NCBI GenBank assembly: GCA_023251215.1
Contig: JAHEZF010000016.1
Span: 1 to 14,339, forward strand
Reading direction: 5' to 3'
Length of the DNA: 14,339 nucleotides
Source: Sphingobacteriales bacterium
Lineage (GTDB): Bacteria; Bacteroidota; Bacteroidia; Chitinophagales; Chitinophagaceae
The position numbers were made by a program, and so were the translations under genes. Of this stretch, positions 1 through 7,654 are shown one piece after another; position 1 is the stretch's first letter; the number at the start of each line of letters is the position of its first letter. Under the pieces are notes generated by a model. It saw only the letters and a program-made list of their open reading frames with translations, did not search any database and had not been told where the DNA came from.

Positions 1-2
1 TA

Positions 3-1262
3 CTGCTAACCAGTTGCGGTGGCGGAAAAAAGAGCAGCAAAGGCGGAAGCCTGCCTAATGATGGACAAGTGCATGGTGTAACTCCGGGAAACAGATACTC
101 TCTTCCGAAGCCGCGGGGAATGGTGTATGTACCCCAGGGAACTTTTCATATGGGCCCCAGTGATGAAGATCCGGCTTATGCTTTTAGTGCACGGAACCAT
201 TCTGTTTCCATTAGCGGTTTCTGGATGGATGCAACAGAAATTACCAATAACGAATATCGCCAGTTTGTAAATTCAGTTCGGGATTCAGTAGTTGCCCGAA
301 AATTGGGGTATGTTAAGGCTGGCAGTGATGGGATCGAATATATTGACAAAAAGAAGATGCAAACGGTAAAGTGGAGCGATCCGAAATTTATCGAACAACT
401 TAGCAGTACCGATATTATTCTTGCTCCTGAAGACAGAATAAATAATAAAAAAGAATTAGACGCTTCCAAATTTATCTATCATTCAGAAATATTTGATCTC
501 AAAGAAGCCGCAAAAAGAGAAAATGCAGGCAAACCCCGTTCTAAATTCATATTAAAAAAAGATACTCCTATTGCTCCCGATACATTGGTTTGGGTTCGTG
601 ATTTTGCTTATTCATACAACGAACCCATGGCCAAACGTTATTTTTCGCATCCGGCTTTTGGCAATTACCCGGTAGTAGGCGTAAACTGGAAACAGGCTAC
701 CGCTTTTTGCGAATGGAGTACACAACTTTTGAATTCTTATCTTGATTCAAAGAAAAGAGCACAGGAGTCTGATTTTCGCCTGCCAACAGAAGCACAATGG
801 GAATATGCAGCTCGTGGCGGTCGTTTTCAATCCATGTATCCCTGGGGTAATTATTACCTGAGAAATAAAAAAGGATGTTTGATGGCCAACTTTAAGCCCG
901 GCCGTGGCAATTATCCTGAAGATGGAGGTTTTTATACTGTTCGTGCCGATGCCTATTGGCCCAATGATTATGGTTTGTATTGTATGTCGGGTAATGTGGC
1001 CGAATGGACTTCTTCAATATATTATGAAGGCCGCAACAACTTCCAGCATGATATGAACCCCGATGTTCGCTGGAATGCCAAAGATGATGATCCTCCCCTG
1101 ATGAAGCGTAAGATCATCCGCGGCGGAAGCTGGAAAGATGTTGGTTATTATCTTCAATGCGGTACCAGTAGTTATGAGTACCAGGATTCGGCCAAGTCTT
1201 ACATCGGATTCCGTCGGGTAATTGATTTACCGGCAGCTCCGCAAAAAGGTCGTCGCAAATAA
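3..1262 (+). CDS. gldK: GldK, gliding motility / type IX secretion lipoprotein (5' partial)
   Basis: GldK is an outer-membrane lipoprotein that forms, with GldN, the periplasmic ring of the type IX secretion system (T9SS). The frame is open from the window edge, and its first codons read L-L-T-S-C. This is a lipobox whose Cys (bases 15-17) would be the lipidated +1 residue, so only about 15-20 signal-peptide codons should lie outside the window. An internal ATG at 69 is therefore not the real start. The body is a formylglycine-generating-enzyme-like (FGE-sulfatase) fold. Visible motifs are TEITNNEYRQF near the N-terminus, FRLPTEAQWEYAARGG, YGLYCMSGNVAEW, IIRGGSWKD and YIGFRRV at the end. A long insertion separates the first motif from GVNWKQATAFCEW, as is usual in GldK. 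The basic tail (PQKGRRK) closes the protein. gldL follows after 108 nt with no terminator visible. Assignment rests on family motifs plus the K-L-M-N gene order. Confidence 0.95.
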   Translation: MLTSCGGGKKSSKGGSLPNDGQVHGVTPGNRYSLPKPRGMVYVPQGTFHMGPSDEDPAYAFSARNHSVSISGFWMDATEITNNEYRQFVNSVRDSVVARKLGYVKAGSDGIEYIDKKKMQTVKWSDPKFIEQLSSTDIILAPEDRINNKKELDASKFIYHSEIFDLKEAAKRENAGKPRSKFILKKDTPIAPDTLVWVRDFAYSYNEPMAKRYFSHPAFGNYPVVGVNWKQATAFCEWSTQLLNSYLDSKKRAQESDFRLPTEAQWEYAARGGRFQSMYPWGNYYLRNKKGCLMANFKPGRGNYPEDGGFYTVRADAYWPNDYGLYCMSGNVAEWTSSIYYEGRNNFQHDMNPDVRWNAKDDDPPLMKRKIIRGGSWKDVGYYLQCGTSSYEYQDSAKSYIGFRRVIDLPAAPQKGRRK

Positions 1263-1370
1263 AACTATTCTGTTAATGTATTTTTATCTGCGGCTTCTTT
1301 TTTATGAAAACATTTTACAAAAACTAACTGTCACGTATTTAAAATTAAATAACCCGTAAAACGAGTATTT

Positions 1371-2183
1371 ATGATGTTCTTCAAAACTTTCAGAGGACAG
1401 GTAGTCCTCAATTTTATTTTCGCATTCTTTGCCGCCGTTGTTATCCTGGGGGCATTGTTCAAAATACGGCACTGGCCACTAGCTGATGAAATGATTACAT
1501 TAGGTCTTTTATCCGAAGTAGTAGTGTTCTCGGTAATGGCTTTTTTTGTTCCGCCACCTGAAGAACCACACTGGCAGCGTTATTTTCCTGATATTAATAA
1601 ACACCCCGACCTTGAGCCTAATTATAAGCCTACACCGCTTATTTTACCTGATACCGGCAACCCAGCCCTGACCAAACTGGAAGATATGCTGCGTGAGGCG
1701 GATATTACACCGGCTAATTTGGGTCGTTTGAGTGAGAACTTTAAAAGATTTGGCGGAACGGTAGATAAGATGTCCGATATTACAGATGTGGTATCTGCTA
1801 CCGGCGATTATGCGGCTAAGACCCGTGAAGCCGCCAATGCAATTATTACAGTAAAAGAAGCCTCCCTGAATGCAGCCGGCAGTATGCAGCATTTTACCAA
1901 TGCGGCAGAAGGTACTAAGCAATTTCACGAACAGGTACAGGTACTTACCAAAAACCTCTCTTCACTCAATACCATCTATGAACTGGAGTTGCAGGATACT
2001 AATAGTCACCTGAAAGCCATGAACAAGTTTTACAGCAACCTGGTGCAGGCTTCGCAGGCCATGGAAGGCAGCGTAACTGATGCCAAAAAAGCTCATGACC
2101 AGATAGCTTTACTGGCAGCGAACCTGGGCCGCCTGAATAATGTTTATGGAAATATGCTCAGCGCTATGCAGGGTCGTAATTAA
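1371..2183 (+). CDS. gldL: GldL, T9SS / gliding motor inner-membrane protein
   Basis: GldL forms the inner-membrane stator-like part of the proton-driven GldLM motor that powers type IX secretion and gliding. The 270-residue protein has two hydrophobic helices at about residues 11-30 and 41-59. The connecting turn carries the family motif GALFKIRHWP. Glu49 in the second helix (SEVVVF) lies where the family has its functionally important membrane glutamate, and Lys31 and His34 match other conserved polar residues. After PPPEEPHW the rest (about 65-270) is a Gln/Asn/Ala-rich helical, probably coiled-coil cytoplasmic region. Two ATG codons are adjacent at 1371 and 1374; the first is used here, and the choice shifts numbering by one. 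No convincing Shine-Dalgarno or promoter is seen in the 108-nt gap after gldK, so co-transcription with gldK is likely. Confidence 0.95.
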   Translation: MMFFKTFRGQVVLNFIFAFFAAVVILGALFKIRHWPLADEMITLGLLSEVVVFSVMAFFVPPPEEPHWQRYFPDINKHPDLEPNYKPTPLILPDTGNPALTKLEDMLREADITPANLGRLSENFKRFGGTVDKMSDITDVVSATGDYAAKTREAANAIITVKEASLNAAGSMQHFTNAAEGTKQFHEQVQVLTKNLSSLNTIYELELQDTNSHLKAMNKFYSNLVQASQAMEGSVTDAKKAHDQIALLAANLGRLNNVYGNMLSAMQGRN

Positions 2184-2255
2184 AACTAAAGAAATGATCA
2201 GTATTCAGGATATGTAAAAGTCATCAGTACTAAAAAAATTAAACCATAAATAATT

Positions 2256-3788
2256 ATGGCTTTACCTCGTGAACCCCGGCAAAAAATGATCAACATGATG
2301 TACCTGGTGCTGACAGCCCTGCTGGCACTGAACGTTTCATCTGAAATATTGAATGCCTTTAAAACGGTGAATAATAGCTTAGAGACTACTAATAGAACCG
2401 TTAATGAGTCAACCGGAAAAATTATAGAATCGTTGCGGGATAAACTGACTAAAGCTGAAACAGCCGAAAAAGCGAGGATCTGGTTACCTAAGGCCGACAG
2501 CATTATTATGTTCTCTAAAAATGTTTATGATTATATCCAGGGTTTGAAAGATCAGATTTTAATTAAGGCAAACGGCGATCCTAAAAATCCCAGTAAAAGA
2601 TATAAAGACGATAACCTGGATATTGCTACCCGGATGATGGTGGATAAAGGAGAAGGGAAAAAATTACTAAAAATGCTTGGCGACTTTAAAACGAATGTGT
2701 TAGGGGTAGATACAGCGATTGCATCATATTTCAGAATTTCTTTGCCGATTGATCTTACAATACCAAAAACACAAAGTAGAAGCAATAGAACCTGGGAAGC
2801 GGCCTATTTCCACATGGTTCCTACCGTAGCTGCATTAACAATATTGAGTAAGTTTCAAAATGATATAAAAACATCTGAAAATAAAATTGTTGCTTTTTGT
2901 CATGAGCAGGTTGGTAAAGTTGAGCTTCGGTTTGATACTTACGGGGCAATTATTGGGCAAAATTCAACATATCTTTTACCGGGGCAGGAATTGGAAATAA
3001 AAGCCGGAATTGGTGCGTTTAGTAAAGCAGCCTTACCAATCATTACAATTGGCGGTCAGACTAAACAAATAAATGACAGTGGATTTGTCAGGTATACAAA
3101 CATGGTTACAACTTTAGGTCAGGGAACTATTCCCGTTCACATTGAATACACAGACCAGGATAACAAGAAACAAACTATTGATACCAAGGTTACCTATATG
3201 GTGGGACAGTCCAATGCTTCGATAGCCTTGGATAAAATGAATGTTCTTTATATAGGTGTTGATAACCCCGTTACAGTAGCCGCAAGTGGTGGTGGTGATG
3301 ATAAAACACAAGTTTCCATAACTGGCGGTGGGGGATCATATACAAAAGCTGGTGCTGGTAAATATATGTTCCGTGTGAATACTGTTACGGATGATTGTAA
3401 AATCAGTGTTATGGTTGATGGAAAATTAGCCGGTACCGCATTTTTCCGTGTTCGTACTATTCCAAGACCGGTTGCAACAGTGGGTGCTTTTGAAAGTGGT
3501 GATAACGTGAATGCGGGCGCCTTCAGGGCACAGGCAGGAGTAGGAGCCTATATTAAAGATTTTCCTTTTGAACTGCATTATACGGTGGTCAGTTTTACGT
3601 TAACGGCTGATAATGCAGACGGCGATATTGAAGAAGCACCCTGTACCGGTAACCTGTGGAGCCCTAAGGCGCAGAGTATGATCAAGAATTTAGCGGCAGG
3701 AAGAACGGTCACCGTAGATAATATTCATGCTATAGGTCCCGATAACCGTAACCAGAAACTACCATCGTTGGTATATTATATTAAATAA
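2256..3788 (+). CDS. gldM: GldM, T9SS / gliding motor protein
   Basis: GldM is the rotor-like partner of GldL. One transmembrane helix inserts into the GldL pentamer, and a long periplasmic shaft reaches the GldK/GldN ring. The 510-residue length is usual for the family. The N-terminus is typical: a short cytoplasmic stretch with PRQKMINMMYLV, then the hydrophobic helix (about residues 12-28) and LNVSSEILNAF. Arg8 aligns with the conserved arginine implicated in GldLM coupling in Flavobacterium. Residues to about 220 are predicted helical (D1), and the remainder is beta-rich with Gly-rich strands, matching domains D2-D4. It lies 72 nt after gldL and 11 nt before gldN. The start at 2256 is fixed by the conserved N-terminal motif. 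Nothing looks truncated or missing. Confidence 0.96.
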   Translation: MALPREPRQKMINMMYLVLTALLALNVSSEILNAFKTVNNSLETTNRTVNESTGKIIESLRDKLTKAETAEKARIWLPKADSIIMFSKNVYDYIQGLKDQILIKANGDPKNPSKRYKDDNLDIATRMMVDKGEGKKLLKMLGDFKTNVLGVDTAIASYFRISLPIDLTIPKTQSRSNRTWEAAYFHMVPTVAALTILSKFQNDIKTSENKIVAFCHEQVGKVELRFDTYGAIIGQNSTYLLPGQELEIKAGIGAFSKAALPIITIGGQTKQINDSGFVRYTNMVTTLGQGTIPVHIEYTDQDNKKQTIDTKVTYMVGQSNASIALDKMNVLYIGVDNPVTVAASGGGDDKTQVSITGGGGSYTKAGAGKYMFRVNTVTDDCKISVMVDGKLAGTAFFRVRTIPRPVATVGAFESGDNVNAGAFRAQAGVGAYIKDFPFELHYTVVSFTLTADNADGDIEEAPCTGNLWSPKAQSMIKNLAAGRTVTVDNIHAIGPDNRNQKLPSLVYYIK

Positions 3789-3799
3789 ACCTTGAGGAT

Positions 3800-4819
3800 A
3801 TGAAAAAAATAATTATTAAGTATTGTCTGTTGTTTTTGTTTGGAGGGTTAGTAATTCAGCAGGCTGATGCCCAGCGTACTGGTCGCAAAAAAAACAACAA
3901 TACTCAGCAACCGGTAGATACTACCGGCCAACAGATAAATAATGTTACTGTACCATCGGGGTTTAACCCTTATGGTAACATTCCGATCGTCATTGATTCT
4001 TCCGGAGTTTCTGATACTACAGTTAAAAAATCATTGCGCAATGATAATGCTTTTGATAAAAGTAATCTGAATACCCGTGTTCCTCTGCCGTATGAAAATT
4101 TAAGATGGGATGATGCTTTTTATGCAGAAAAAGTTTGGCGTGAGTTGGATCTGCGTGAAAAAATAAATCAGACTTTTCGCTACGAAGCAGAAAGTGATAA
4201 TGGCAGCCAGATATTTGTGAACATGTTATTGAGGGCAGTGAATAGAGGAGAGGTAACTGCTTTTGCCGACGACAGATTTACTACACCAATAACATTGCCT
4301 GAAATAGAGCAGATGACTGTCGGCACTGCTGATACAACTGCGCAAACCGACCCTAACGACCCCACAAAAGTGATAAGGTATGTGGTTACACGGGCCAGTT
4401 TTGATGCAAAAAGCGTTGTGAAGATCCGGTTAAAGGAAGAATGGGTTTTTGATCGTGAAGCAAGTCGCCTCTTTGTACGAATTCTTGGTATAGCGCCTCT
4501 TAAAACTTTATACTTCCCTAATGGTCAGGAACGGCCTGGAAGTTCTCCTATGTTCTGGATTTATTATCCCGATCTGCGTTCAATATTGGCAAAAACGGAA
4601 GTATATAATCCCAAAAATATGGGACAAAGCAGGATGACCTGGGAAGAACTATTTGAAAGCCGGATGTTCGGAAGCTATATTGTCAAATCAACTTTGGATA
4701 ATCCACAAAATAAATTTATTCGTAATTATTTTCCGCGAGACCCCATTCTTGCTCTTTTGGAAGGCGATAATATAAAAGACAAAATATTCAATTTTGAACA
4801 GGATCTATGGTCGTATTAA
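3800..4819 (+). CDS. gldN: GldN, T9SS / gliding periplasmic ring protein
   Basis: GldN is the periplasmic partner of lipoprotein GldK and builds the ring complex of the type IX secretion system. The 339-residue protein starts with a clear Sec signal peptide (KK at residues 2-3, hydrophobic core about 7-19, probable cleavage after ADA at residue 24). A low-complexity Asn/Lys/Gln-rich segment follows (about 25-45). The conserved body includes LPYENLRWDDAFYAEKVWRE (written in part), RLKEEWVFDREASRLFVRILGIAP, FWIYYPDLRSILA and WEELFESRMFGSYI. The start follows the gldM stop by 11 nt, so the two are surely co-transcribed. A strong intrinsic terminator begins 32 nt after the stop, making this the last gene of the operon. 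Confidence 0.95.
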   Translation: MKKIIIKYCLLFLFGGLVIQQADAQRTGRKKNNNTQQPVDTTGQQINNVTVPSGFNPYGNIPIVIDSSGVSDTTVKKSLRNDNAFDKSNLNTRVPLPYENLRWDDAFYAEKVWRELDLREKINQTFRYEAESDNGSQIFVNMLLRAVNRGEVTAFADDRFTTPITLPEIEQMTVGTADTTAQTDPNDPTKVIRYVVTRASFDAKSVVKIRLKEEWVFDREASRLFVRILGIAPLKTLYFPNGQERPGSSPMFWIYYPDLRSILAKTEVYNPKNMGQSRMTWEELFESRMFGSYIVKSTLDNPQNKFIRNYFPRDPILALLEGDNIKDKIFNFEQDLWSY

Positions 4820-4851
4820 TACGGTTAATTCAATTTAAAATTATTATAAAT

Positions 4852-4875
4852 GCCTCCTGTATAGGAGGCTTTTTT
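4852..4875 (+). terminator. Intrinsic terminator of the gldKLMN operon
   Basis: A perfect 7-bp stem (GCCTCCT / AGGAGGC) with a 4-nt GTAT loop is followed directly by six T. It starts 32 nt after the gldN stop. The + strand has the clean T-tract; the other side is only loosely T-rich, so it is called for gldN. Confidence 0.9.
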
Positions 4876-5000
4876 ATGTATTAATCATTTCATTTTTAAA
4901 TGGTAAAAAAAAATTTGAAAATCGTAAAACCACTATAGGAAAATTGGATAATTGTCGTATTTTCGTTTCGGTTTTTCATAGGATATTGGATTTTAAAAAC

Positions 5001-5034
5001 GGGGCTGGATTTCTATCCTGGCCCCATTTTTTTT
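5001..5034. terminator. Bidirectional hairpin terminator between gldN and uvrC
   Basis: GGGGC (5001-5005) pairs with GCCCC (5021-5025), and the inner GGAT/ATCC extend the stem across a small internal bulge. On the + strand the hairpin is followed by A and eight T. On the - strand it is followed by G and five T. It lies about 100 nt downstream of the uvrC stop and is the best candidate terminator for the lipoprotein-uvrC unit, while backing up the gldN terminator. Confidence 0.65.
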
Positions 5035-5040
5035 ATACCC

Positions 5041-5100
5041 AGGCCCCTCTCTCAAAGGGATGCCTTTGGCATAAATCTCCCCCCAAAAGGAGAGACTTTA
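5041..5100. repeat. Dispersed palindromic repeat unit, copy A
   Basis: The unit combines a degenerate CCCCTCTC...GGG hairpin, a perfect small hairpin ATGCC-TTT-GGCAT (5060-5072) and TAAATCTCC...GGAGAGACTTT (5072-5099). The last part shares TAAATCT, then CC one base later, and an 11-nt GGAGAGACTTT flank with the element at 13452-13481, while the centre differs but stays self-complementary. That pattern suggests a dispersed intergenic palindrome, although only two copies are visible here. Confidence 0.5.
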
Positions 5101-5124
5101 GAAGACTCCGGTATATTGGGGGAT

Positions 5125-6966
5125 TTATTTTTTGAAGTGGTTGTAAACAATAATTGCTTTCATTTTTCCTATCACTGTCGTCAGTTCTTCCAGTTTTTTT
5201 TCCCGGATATTTTTTACTGACCTGAATTCTCTTAATAAAAGGTCTGCAGTACTTTTTCCAATTCCGGAAATCTCTTCCAGTTCATTCTTAAATGTTCCCT
5301 TGCTTCTTTTATTACGGTGAAAACTGATACCAAAATGATGCACTTCATCCCGAATGCGGCGGATCAGTTTCAGGCTATCACTGTTGTAGGAAAGCTTTAA
5401 AGAGTCCTTATCACCGGTAAAAAAAACTTCTTCTTCGTTCTTCGCCAATCCAACAAACGTAGAATTTCCGGATGCCTTTAGTTCCTGAATGGCGTCCATT
5501 GCAGCACTTAACTGGCCTTTACCTCCATCAATGATCACCAGTTGTGGAAAAGGGCCATTTTCATCCAGCACTCTTTTATACCTCCTGTAAACAACCTCTT
5601 TCATGGTAGCAAAATCATTTATCCCCTTCACGGATCTGACATTAAAGTGCCTGTAATCTTTTTTGCTTGGCTCTCCATTTTTAAAACACACCATTGCTGA
5701 TACGGGATAGCTTCCCTGGAAATTAGAATTATCGAAACATTCAATGTGAACAGGAAGATCAGGTAACTGCAGATCAGATTGTAATTGCTGCAACAGTTTA
5801 AACTGGCCGGGACTTTTTATATTTAATTTCAGACGTTCCTTATTTTTCAGTTCTTCTATAAAATAATTCACATTTGTTTGCGAGAGCTCAAGCAATTTTT
5901 TTTTGTCACCACTTTTAGGAACGGTGATCTTTATTCCTGGTTGAGGATATTCTATCATAAAAGGAACTACAATTTCCGGGGCATCGCTGTTGAAAGTCGT
6001 TCTTAGCTGTGCCACAGAAAAACGTAGAATCTCTTCTGTAGATTCATTTAGGTGAATTTCTACTTTATTAGTTTGGGTTTGTATTATGGTTCCATTCCGC
6101 ACCATCAGGTAATTTACATAAGCAGTGTCTTTTTCCTGGCTGCTTGCCAGCCCCTTGGGCTGGTCCGTCAAAGGAGCTTTCACTATTGAAAACACATCCA
6201 TATTACCGCCCCTGGCATTTGCTACTACTGATTTTGCCTGGTAATTTTCAAGAAAATCAATTTTCTTTTTTATCTGTCCGGCTTTTTCAAAAGCAAGAGA
6301 ACCGGCATAAATTTTCATTTCATCTTTAAAGTGTCGGATCACAGGCGCAAGATTTCCCTTTAGCAGGTTTTTCAGTTGTAAAAGATTCTCATTATAATCT
6401 TCTGTGGTCTGCAAACCTTCGCATGGGCCTTTACAATTGCCGAGGTGATATTCAAGACATACTTTGAACTTGCCCTTTTTGATATTATTCTCCGTAAGAT
6501 TCAAAGAACAATTTCTTAACTGAATGGTCTGTTTGATGAACTCAAGCAACTCTCTTACTTTTTTTACAGAAGTATAGGGTCCCAGGTATTCGGAGCCGTC
6601 GCTGATTTTTTTCCGTGTAAAAAATACTCTTGGGAAAGGTTCATTTTTTATTACGATATAAGGGTATGTCTTATCATCCTTGAGATTGATATTGAAACGG
6701 GGCTGGTATTCTTTGATCAGCGAGTTTTCCAGTAAAAAAGCATCCTGTTCCGAATTGACAATTGTAAATTCAATCCGGGCAATACGCTGCACCAGTTCAT
6801 GCGTTTTATAATTGGTAAATGTTTTGGTAAAGTATGAACTTACCCGTTTGCGGAGATGCTTGGCTTTGCCAACATAAAGCAATTGATCACCGGCATCGAA
6901 ATATTTATAGATACCCGGTTGGGGCGGAATGGTAACGGCAATATGTTGAAATTCTAAAGGGGTCAT
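5125..6966 (-). CDS. uvrC: UvrC, excinuclease ABC subunit C
   Basis: UvrC makes the two incisions of nucleotide excision repair after UvrA/UvrB mark the lesion. The 613 residues match the usual length and domain order. The GIY-YIG nuclease is at about 14-95 (GIY 18-20, YVG 31-33, Glu80 in DAFLLEN) and makes the 3' cut. Cys153, Cys170, Cys178 and Cys182 form the C-rich motif that binds an Fe-S cluster in UvrC. The UVR (UvrB-binding) motif is around 206-242. The RNase H-like 5'-incision domain covers about 400-550 with Asp412 (ECFDNSN), Asp480 (IIDGGKGQL) and His543 (RDEVHHF). Tandem helix-hairpin-helix motifs close the protein (about 560-613, EEISGIGKSTA). All key residues are present. The start ATG at 6966 lies 2 nt after the stop of the upstream lipoprotein gene, indicating coupled expression. 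Confidence 0.97.
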   Translation of the reverse strand: MTPLEFQHIAVTIPPQPGIYKYFDAGDQLLYVGKAKHLRKRVSSYFTKTFTNYKTHELVQRIARIEFTIVNSEQDAFLLENSLIKEYQPRFNINLKDDKTYPYIVIKNEPFPRVFFTRKKISDGSEYLGPYTSVKKVRELLEFIKQTIQLRNCSLNLTENNIKKGKFKVCLEYHLGNCKGPCEGLQTTEDYNENLLQLKNLLKGNLAPVIRHFKDEMKIYAGSLAFEKAGQIKKKIDFLENYQAKSVVANARGGNMDVFSIVKAPLTDQPKGLASSQEKDTAYVNYLMVRNGTIIQTQTNKVEIHLNESTEEILRFSVAQLRTTFNSDAPEIVVPFMIEYPQPGIKITVPKSGDKKKLLELSQTNVNYFIEELKNKERLKLNIKSPGQFKLLQQLQSDLQLPDLPVHIECFDNSNFQGSYPVSAMVCFKNGEPSKKDYRHFNVRSVKGINDFATMKEVVYRRYKRVLDENGPFPQLVIIDGGKGQLSAAMDAIQELKASGNSTFVGLAKNEEEVFFTGDKDSLKLSYNSDSLKLIRRIRDEVHHFGISFHRNKRSKGTFKNELEEISGIGKSTADLLLREFRSVKNIREKKLEELTTVIGKMKAIIVYNHFKK

Positions 6967-6968
6967 TA

Positions 6969-7541
6969 TTATTCTTCTTCATTCCAGCTTACTTTCATGA
7001 TGGTTGTTGTTTCGGGCTGACCGGGTTTTTGCGTAATTGTAGTAACACGAAAACTCTTATCTACCTGCCATAGCATTTTTTTTTCCAGAAAACCATTTTT
7101 ATTACTGGTTGTCTGGTCAATAATAATACTCGTGACTTTATCTCCGGAAGGGTTCGGGGTAATAAGAATTTCCTGCTTTTGTAATTCTTCCTTATCCGCA
7201 TTTACGGGTTTGTAGCTGATAATAACAAGATTCAGTGATTCATCAAATAGTTTTTCTTCAGTAAATCTTTTTTTATATTTTTTTTCAGCCAGGTCAGGTA
7301 TTTCAAGAAAATCTTTCGCCAGGTTTCGAAACTCTTTCCGGGGAATAAAAGTTGTATCGGAATGAATGGTATCTGTGAATACTATTTTTTTAATTGAATA
7401 CAGTGATGTGTCAACATGAGCCACCTGGCTTTTAATGTAAGAAAGAACGGGAAAAAACTTCTCTTTCTCATCTTTATCTTTTTGTTTGCAACCAGTAAGA
7501 AACAGTAACAGCCAGGAAAAAAGAAAATAATATTTTTTCAT
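6969..7541 (-). CDS. Small predicted lipoprotein upstream of uvrC
   Basis: I do not recognise a family. The 190-residue product has a lipoprotein signal: MKKYYF, a hydrophobic core and the lipobox LTGC with Cys18 as lipidated residue. A Lys/Asp/Glu-rich linker follows (KQKDKDEKEK), so there is no obvious Asp+2 retention signal. The mature part is about 165 residues of mixed alpha/beta character with many Lys and Thr, no further Cys, and no metal-binding or catalytic motif that I can see. It is predicted to sit on the periplasmic face of a membrane. The gene ends 2 nt before the uvrC start and is first in that unit. It begins 51 nt beyond a hairpin that probably terminates the preceding operon, so the promoter should lie at 7542-7591. 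No good match to TTTG-N19-TAnnTTTG was found there. Confidence 0.85.
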   Translation of the reverse strand: MKKYYFLFSWLLLFLTGCKQKDKDEKEKFFPVLSYIKSQVAHVDTSLYSIKKIVFTDTIHSDTTFIPRKEFRNLAKDFLEIPDLAEKKYKKRFTEEKLFDESLNLVIISYKPVNADKEELQKQEILITPNPSGDKVTSIIIDQTTSNKNGFLEKKMLWQVDKSFRVTTITQKPGQPETTTIMKVSWNEEE

Positions 7542-7591
7542 GCTATAAAATTAATGGAAAACAATCCCGGTAAATATGTTCACGAAAAATA

Positions 7592-7624
7592 ATATCCCGG
7601 CACACTTTACAATGGCCGGGATAT
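7592..7624 (-). terminator. Intrinsic terminator after the sigma factor / barrel-protein operon
   Basis: A perfect 10-bp inverted repeat, ATATCCCGGC (7592-7601) and GCCGGGATAT (7615-7624), encloses a 13-nt loop. Read on the - strand it is followed by TATTTTTC. It begins 30 nt downstream of the barrel-protein stop codon, which fits termination of that operon. Confidence 0.75.
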
Positions 7625-7654
7625 CTTTAAACTAGCGGGCAGTTAGTGTCGGTT

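Larger units (their letters stand above)
4820..5124. other. Gene-free interval between convergent gldN and uvrC
   Basis: These 305 nt hold no gene I can support. They contain the gldN terminator (4852-4875), an AT-rich stretch (about 4876-5000), a hairpin with T-runs on both sides (5001-5034) and a palindromic repeat unit (about 5041-5100). A 63-codon open frame across 4944-5135 runs through the hairpin and repeat, has no recognisable protein character, and is treated as spurious. Confidence 0.7.

Noticed and set aside
69..71. ATG at 69 as the gldK start
   Set aside because: The frame is open upstream and encodes a lipobox (LTSC) before this ATG, as expected for GldK, so the real start is outside the window.
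1263..1370. Separate promoter for gldL
   Set aside because: The gap has T-rich stretches but no convincing TAnnTTTG with a -33 box; co-transcription with gldK is simpler.
4876..5034. Possible small RNA between the two hairpins after gldN
   Set aside because: TATTTTCG at 4958-4965 is close to a -7 box but has no -33 box at a workable distance, and the second hairpin is explained as a terminator for the opposing uvrC unit.
4944..5135. 63-codon open frame on the + strand after gldN
   Set aside because: It crosses a terminator hairpin and a palindromic repeat, has no recognisable protein features, and runs into the 3' end of uvrC.
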